Assembly: GCA_002719955.1 (NCBI GenBank)
Contig: PBFW01000007.1
Coordinates: 127,724 to 191,723, forward strand
Length of the DNA stretch: 64,000 bases
Source: Deltaproteobacteria bacterium
Lineage (GTDB): Bacteria; Myxococcota_A; UBA9160; UBA4427
Reading direction: 5' to 3'
The notes under the pieces: model-generated
What the model saw: only the letters and a program-made list of their open reading frames with translations
Databases searched by the model: none
Told to the model about the DNA's origin: nothing
Translations under genes and position numbers: made by a program
Part shown: piece by piece, positions 62,627 to 64,000 of the stretch
Position numbering within the stretch: the stretch's first letter is position 1
Layout of the letters: each line of letters begins with the position of its first letter

Positions 62627-63601
62627 ATGCCCGCATTCGTAGAGACCGTGACCGGCCCCCTCTCCGTCGACGACCTCGGCGCCACACTGATCCACGAGCA
62701 TGTGGTCACCGGTATGCCGGGCTGGGACACGGACGCCAACGTGCCGCGCTGGAAACGGCACGACATGATGCAGATCGCGAAGGACAAAATCGCCGAGATG
62801 CAGGATGCGGGGATCCACTCCATGGTGGACCCGTGCCCATCGGATCTCGCACGCGATATCGAGTTCTCCGCCGAGGTCTCCCAGGCGACCGGCTTTCGGA
62901 TCGTTGCGGCGGCCGGTCTCTACAATGAGTTTCTCGGCCTCAACGCCTACTGGAAGATGCGCGGCACGATGGGTGCCGACGTCGTACAAGAGATGGCGGA
63001 TGCCTTCATCACAGAAATCACGGAGGGCGTGAACGGCTCCGGCGTGAAGCCCGGCATCATCAAGGTCGCGACCGGAAGCGGGTCGGTCACGGATTACGAA
63101 GGGCAGGTCTTCGCGGCCGCCACGAAGGCCGCCATCGCGACCGACGTTCCGATCATCACCCATACCGACGACGGTGTGTTGGGTGAGGATCAGCAGACGA
63201 TGTTCGCGGAGGGCAACCTGCCCTCGCATCGTGCCATGGTCGGCCATTGCTGCGGGAGCAACGACCACGACTACCATTGGCGCTTGGTCGAAGGAGGCAC
63301 CTACGTGGGCTTCGACCGCTTCGGCCTCGAAGTGATCAACTCGGATGTGAACCGCGTAAAGTCGATACTGAAACTCATCGAGCGCGGGGCGAGCACGCGG
63401 CTGATGGTGGCCCACGACACGGTCTGGTGCTGGCTCGGCAAGAGCTTCCCGGTCAACCCTCTCTGGCGCCCGAGCCGCTTCAGCCAGGACATCATCCCGA
63501 TGCTCAGAGCGGGCGGTGCAACCGACCAGCATATCGACGATATCCTGGTGCAGAACCCCAGGCGCTATTTCGCGGGAGAACCGCTTCCACCACTCGACTA
63601 A
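62627..63601 (+). CDS. Phosphotriesterase-family hydrolase/lactonase
   Basis: 324 residues of the amidohydrolase superfamily. The first metal pair is LIHEHVV (His-x-His), the bridging carboxylated lysine is in GIIKVATGSG, and further ligands are in PIITHTDDG, MVGHCCGSND and LMVAHDTVWCW (Asp). Such proteins are mainly lactonases or carboxylesterases. The ATG at 62627 has AGGAG upstream. The LLM gene at the window end follows 86 bases later in the same direction. Confidence 0.9.
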   Translation: MPAFVETVTGPLSVDDLGATLIHEHVVTGMPGWDTDANVPRWKRHDMMQIAKDKIAEMQDAGIHSMVDPCPSDLARDIEFSAEVSQATGFRIVAAAGLYNEFLGLNAYWKMRGTMGADVVQEMADAFITEITEGVNGSGVKPGIIKVATGSGSVTDYEGQVFAAATKAAIATDVPIITHTDDGVLGEDQQTMFAEGNLPSHRAMVGHCCGSNDHDYHWRLVEGGTYVGFDRFGLEVINSDVNRVKSILKLIERGASTRLMVAHDTVWCWLGKSFPVNPLWRPSRFSQDIIPMLRAGGATDQHIDDILVQNPRRYFAGEPLPPLD

Positions 63602-63687
63602 TGGCGACACGAGGTCGCGGATTCCGCACCCAGATCGATCACCGACACACCGAGGTCTGACCTATCGCTCAATGGAAGGAGTTCACC

Positions 63688-64000
63688 ATGAGAATCGGCC
63701 TTCAGCTACCCGATTTCAGTTCCACCGCAGGACCGAAGGAGATCGCCTCGCGCCTCTGCGAGATCGCCCAGGCAGCGGAGGCCGGGGGGTTTTCGAGCCT
63801 CTGGGTGATGGACCACTATTTCCAGATTCCCGGGGTGGGCGCTGCCGAGGAGGAGATGCTCGAGGGCTATGCGACGCTTTCATACCTCGCCGCCCTGACG
63901 TCGCGAATCAAGCTCGGCACACTCGTCACGGGCGTGACCTATCGCGAACCGGGGGTGCTGGTGAAGACCGCCACGACGCTCGACATCCTCTCCGGCGGCC
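63688..64000 (+). CDS. Luciferase-like (LLM) oxidoreductase, N-terminal part (3' end outside window)
   Basis: The first 104 residues, starting RIGLQLPDFSSTAG with AAGGAG seven bases upstream. GGFSSLWVMDHYFQIPGVGA has the M-D-H-Y/F motif of F420-dependent-type LLM proteins, and ALTSRIKLGTLVTGVTYREP is the third strand. The frame is open to the last base. Different from the LLM proteins at 17270 and 35222. Confidence 0.88.
   Translation, partial: MRIGLQLPDFSSTAGPKEIASRLCEIAQAAEAGGFSSLWVMDHYFQIPGVGAAEEEMLEGYATLSYLAALTSRIKLGTLVTGVTYREPGVLVKTATTLDILSGG

Noticed and set aside
1-64000. CRISPR array, rRNA operon, integrase or attachment site
   Set aside because: I saw no regularly spaced repeats, rRNA-like sequence or recombinase gene; the only mobile element is the IS5-like remnant.

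Overview
The window is a 64 kb piece of a G+C-rich bacterial chromosome, with no plasmid, phage or rRNA landmarks. It starts inside one gene (an alcohol dehydrogenase) and ends inside another (a luciferase-like oxidoreductase). The gene content suggests an uncultured, free-living, aerobic proteobacterium-like organism of the Myxococcota/Binatota ('deltaproteobacterial') kind. It carries many small accessory oxidoreductases: five VOC-fold proteins including one extradiol dioxygenase, three luciferase-like monooxygenases, three intact SDRs, a P450, and nitronate monooxygenase and nitroreductase relatives. It also has CoA-linked enzymes (CoA-transferase, acyl-CoA synthetase, SCP2-type thiolase plus DUF35, MaoC), a Ser/Thr kinase and a glycosyltransferase with TPR repeats. 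The taxonomic guess rests on gene content only and is weak.

Layout. 1-9.2 kb: oxidoreductases, an ethanolamine-type permease, a membrane-anchored aldo/keto reductase with an Fe-S tail, a CHK-like kinase, a CaiB-type CoA-transferase and a D-aminoacylase-like amidohydrolase. 9.2-24.7 kb: an MFS carrier, VOC proteins, an SDR, a P450, a nitronate monooxygenase, an LLM oxidoreductase, a BKACE/DUF1214/sulfotransferase run and a type I extradiol dioxygenase. 24.8-30.9 kb: an RND efflux pair (adaptor plus pump) and a sodium:solute symporter. 31.7-42.6 kb: two further sulfotransferases and two further DUF1214 proteins among an LLM enzyme, an SDR, an alpha/beta hydrolase and a quinone-reductase-type MDR. 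42.8-51.1 kb: an SDR, an alkyl-sulfatase-type metallo-beta-lactamase, a GPH-type carrier, an acyl-CoA synthetase and the thiolase/DUF35 pair. 53-64 kb: a PEP-synthase/Rph-like enzyme, nitroreductase plus zinc-ribbon coiled-coil protein, sugar-isomerase-like plus MaoC proteins, a GT39-type glycosyltransferase, a kinase, a phosphotriesterase-like lactonase and the partial LLM gene.

How they may work together. The extradiol dioxygenase (all metal and acid/base residues present), P450, thiolase/DUF35, CoA ligase, CoA-transferase, MaoC and several alcohol dehydrogenases fit oxidative breakdown of hydrophobic, possibly sterol- or terpenoid-like, compounds. No complete named pathway is present. Sulfotransferase genes occur three times, each within about 1.2 kb of a DUF1214 gene, and an alkyl-sulfatase-like enzyme lies nearby. 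This recurring pair is the best candidate for an undescribed system.

The other striking feature is decay. At least nine loci hold remnants: a TIM-barrel isomerase with its middle missing, two ATP-grasp C-termini joined head to head at a 10-bp inverted repeat, a multiply deleted Old Yellow Enzyme/dienoyl-CoA-reductase-type gene, an internally deleted IS5-like element with recognisable terminal repeats, an SDR N-terminus, an unidentified C-terminus, a broken chemoreceptor joined to a broken PQQ-propeller gene, a broken TPR gene, and a cupin frameshifted only in a G10 tract. The intact genes between them look healthy.
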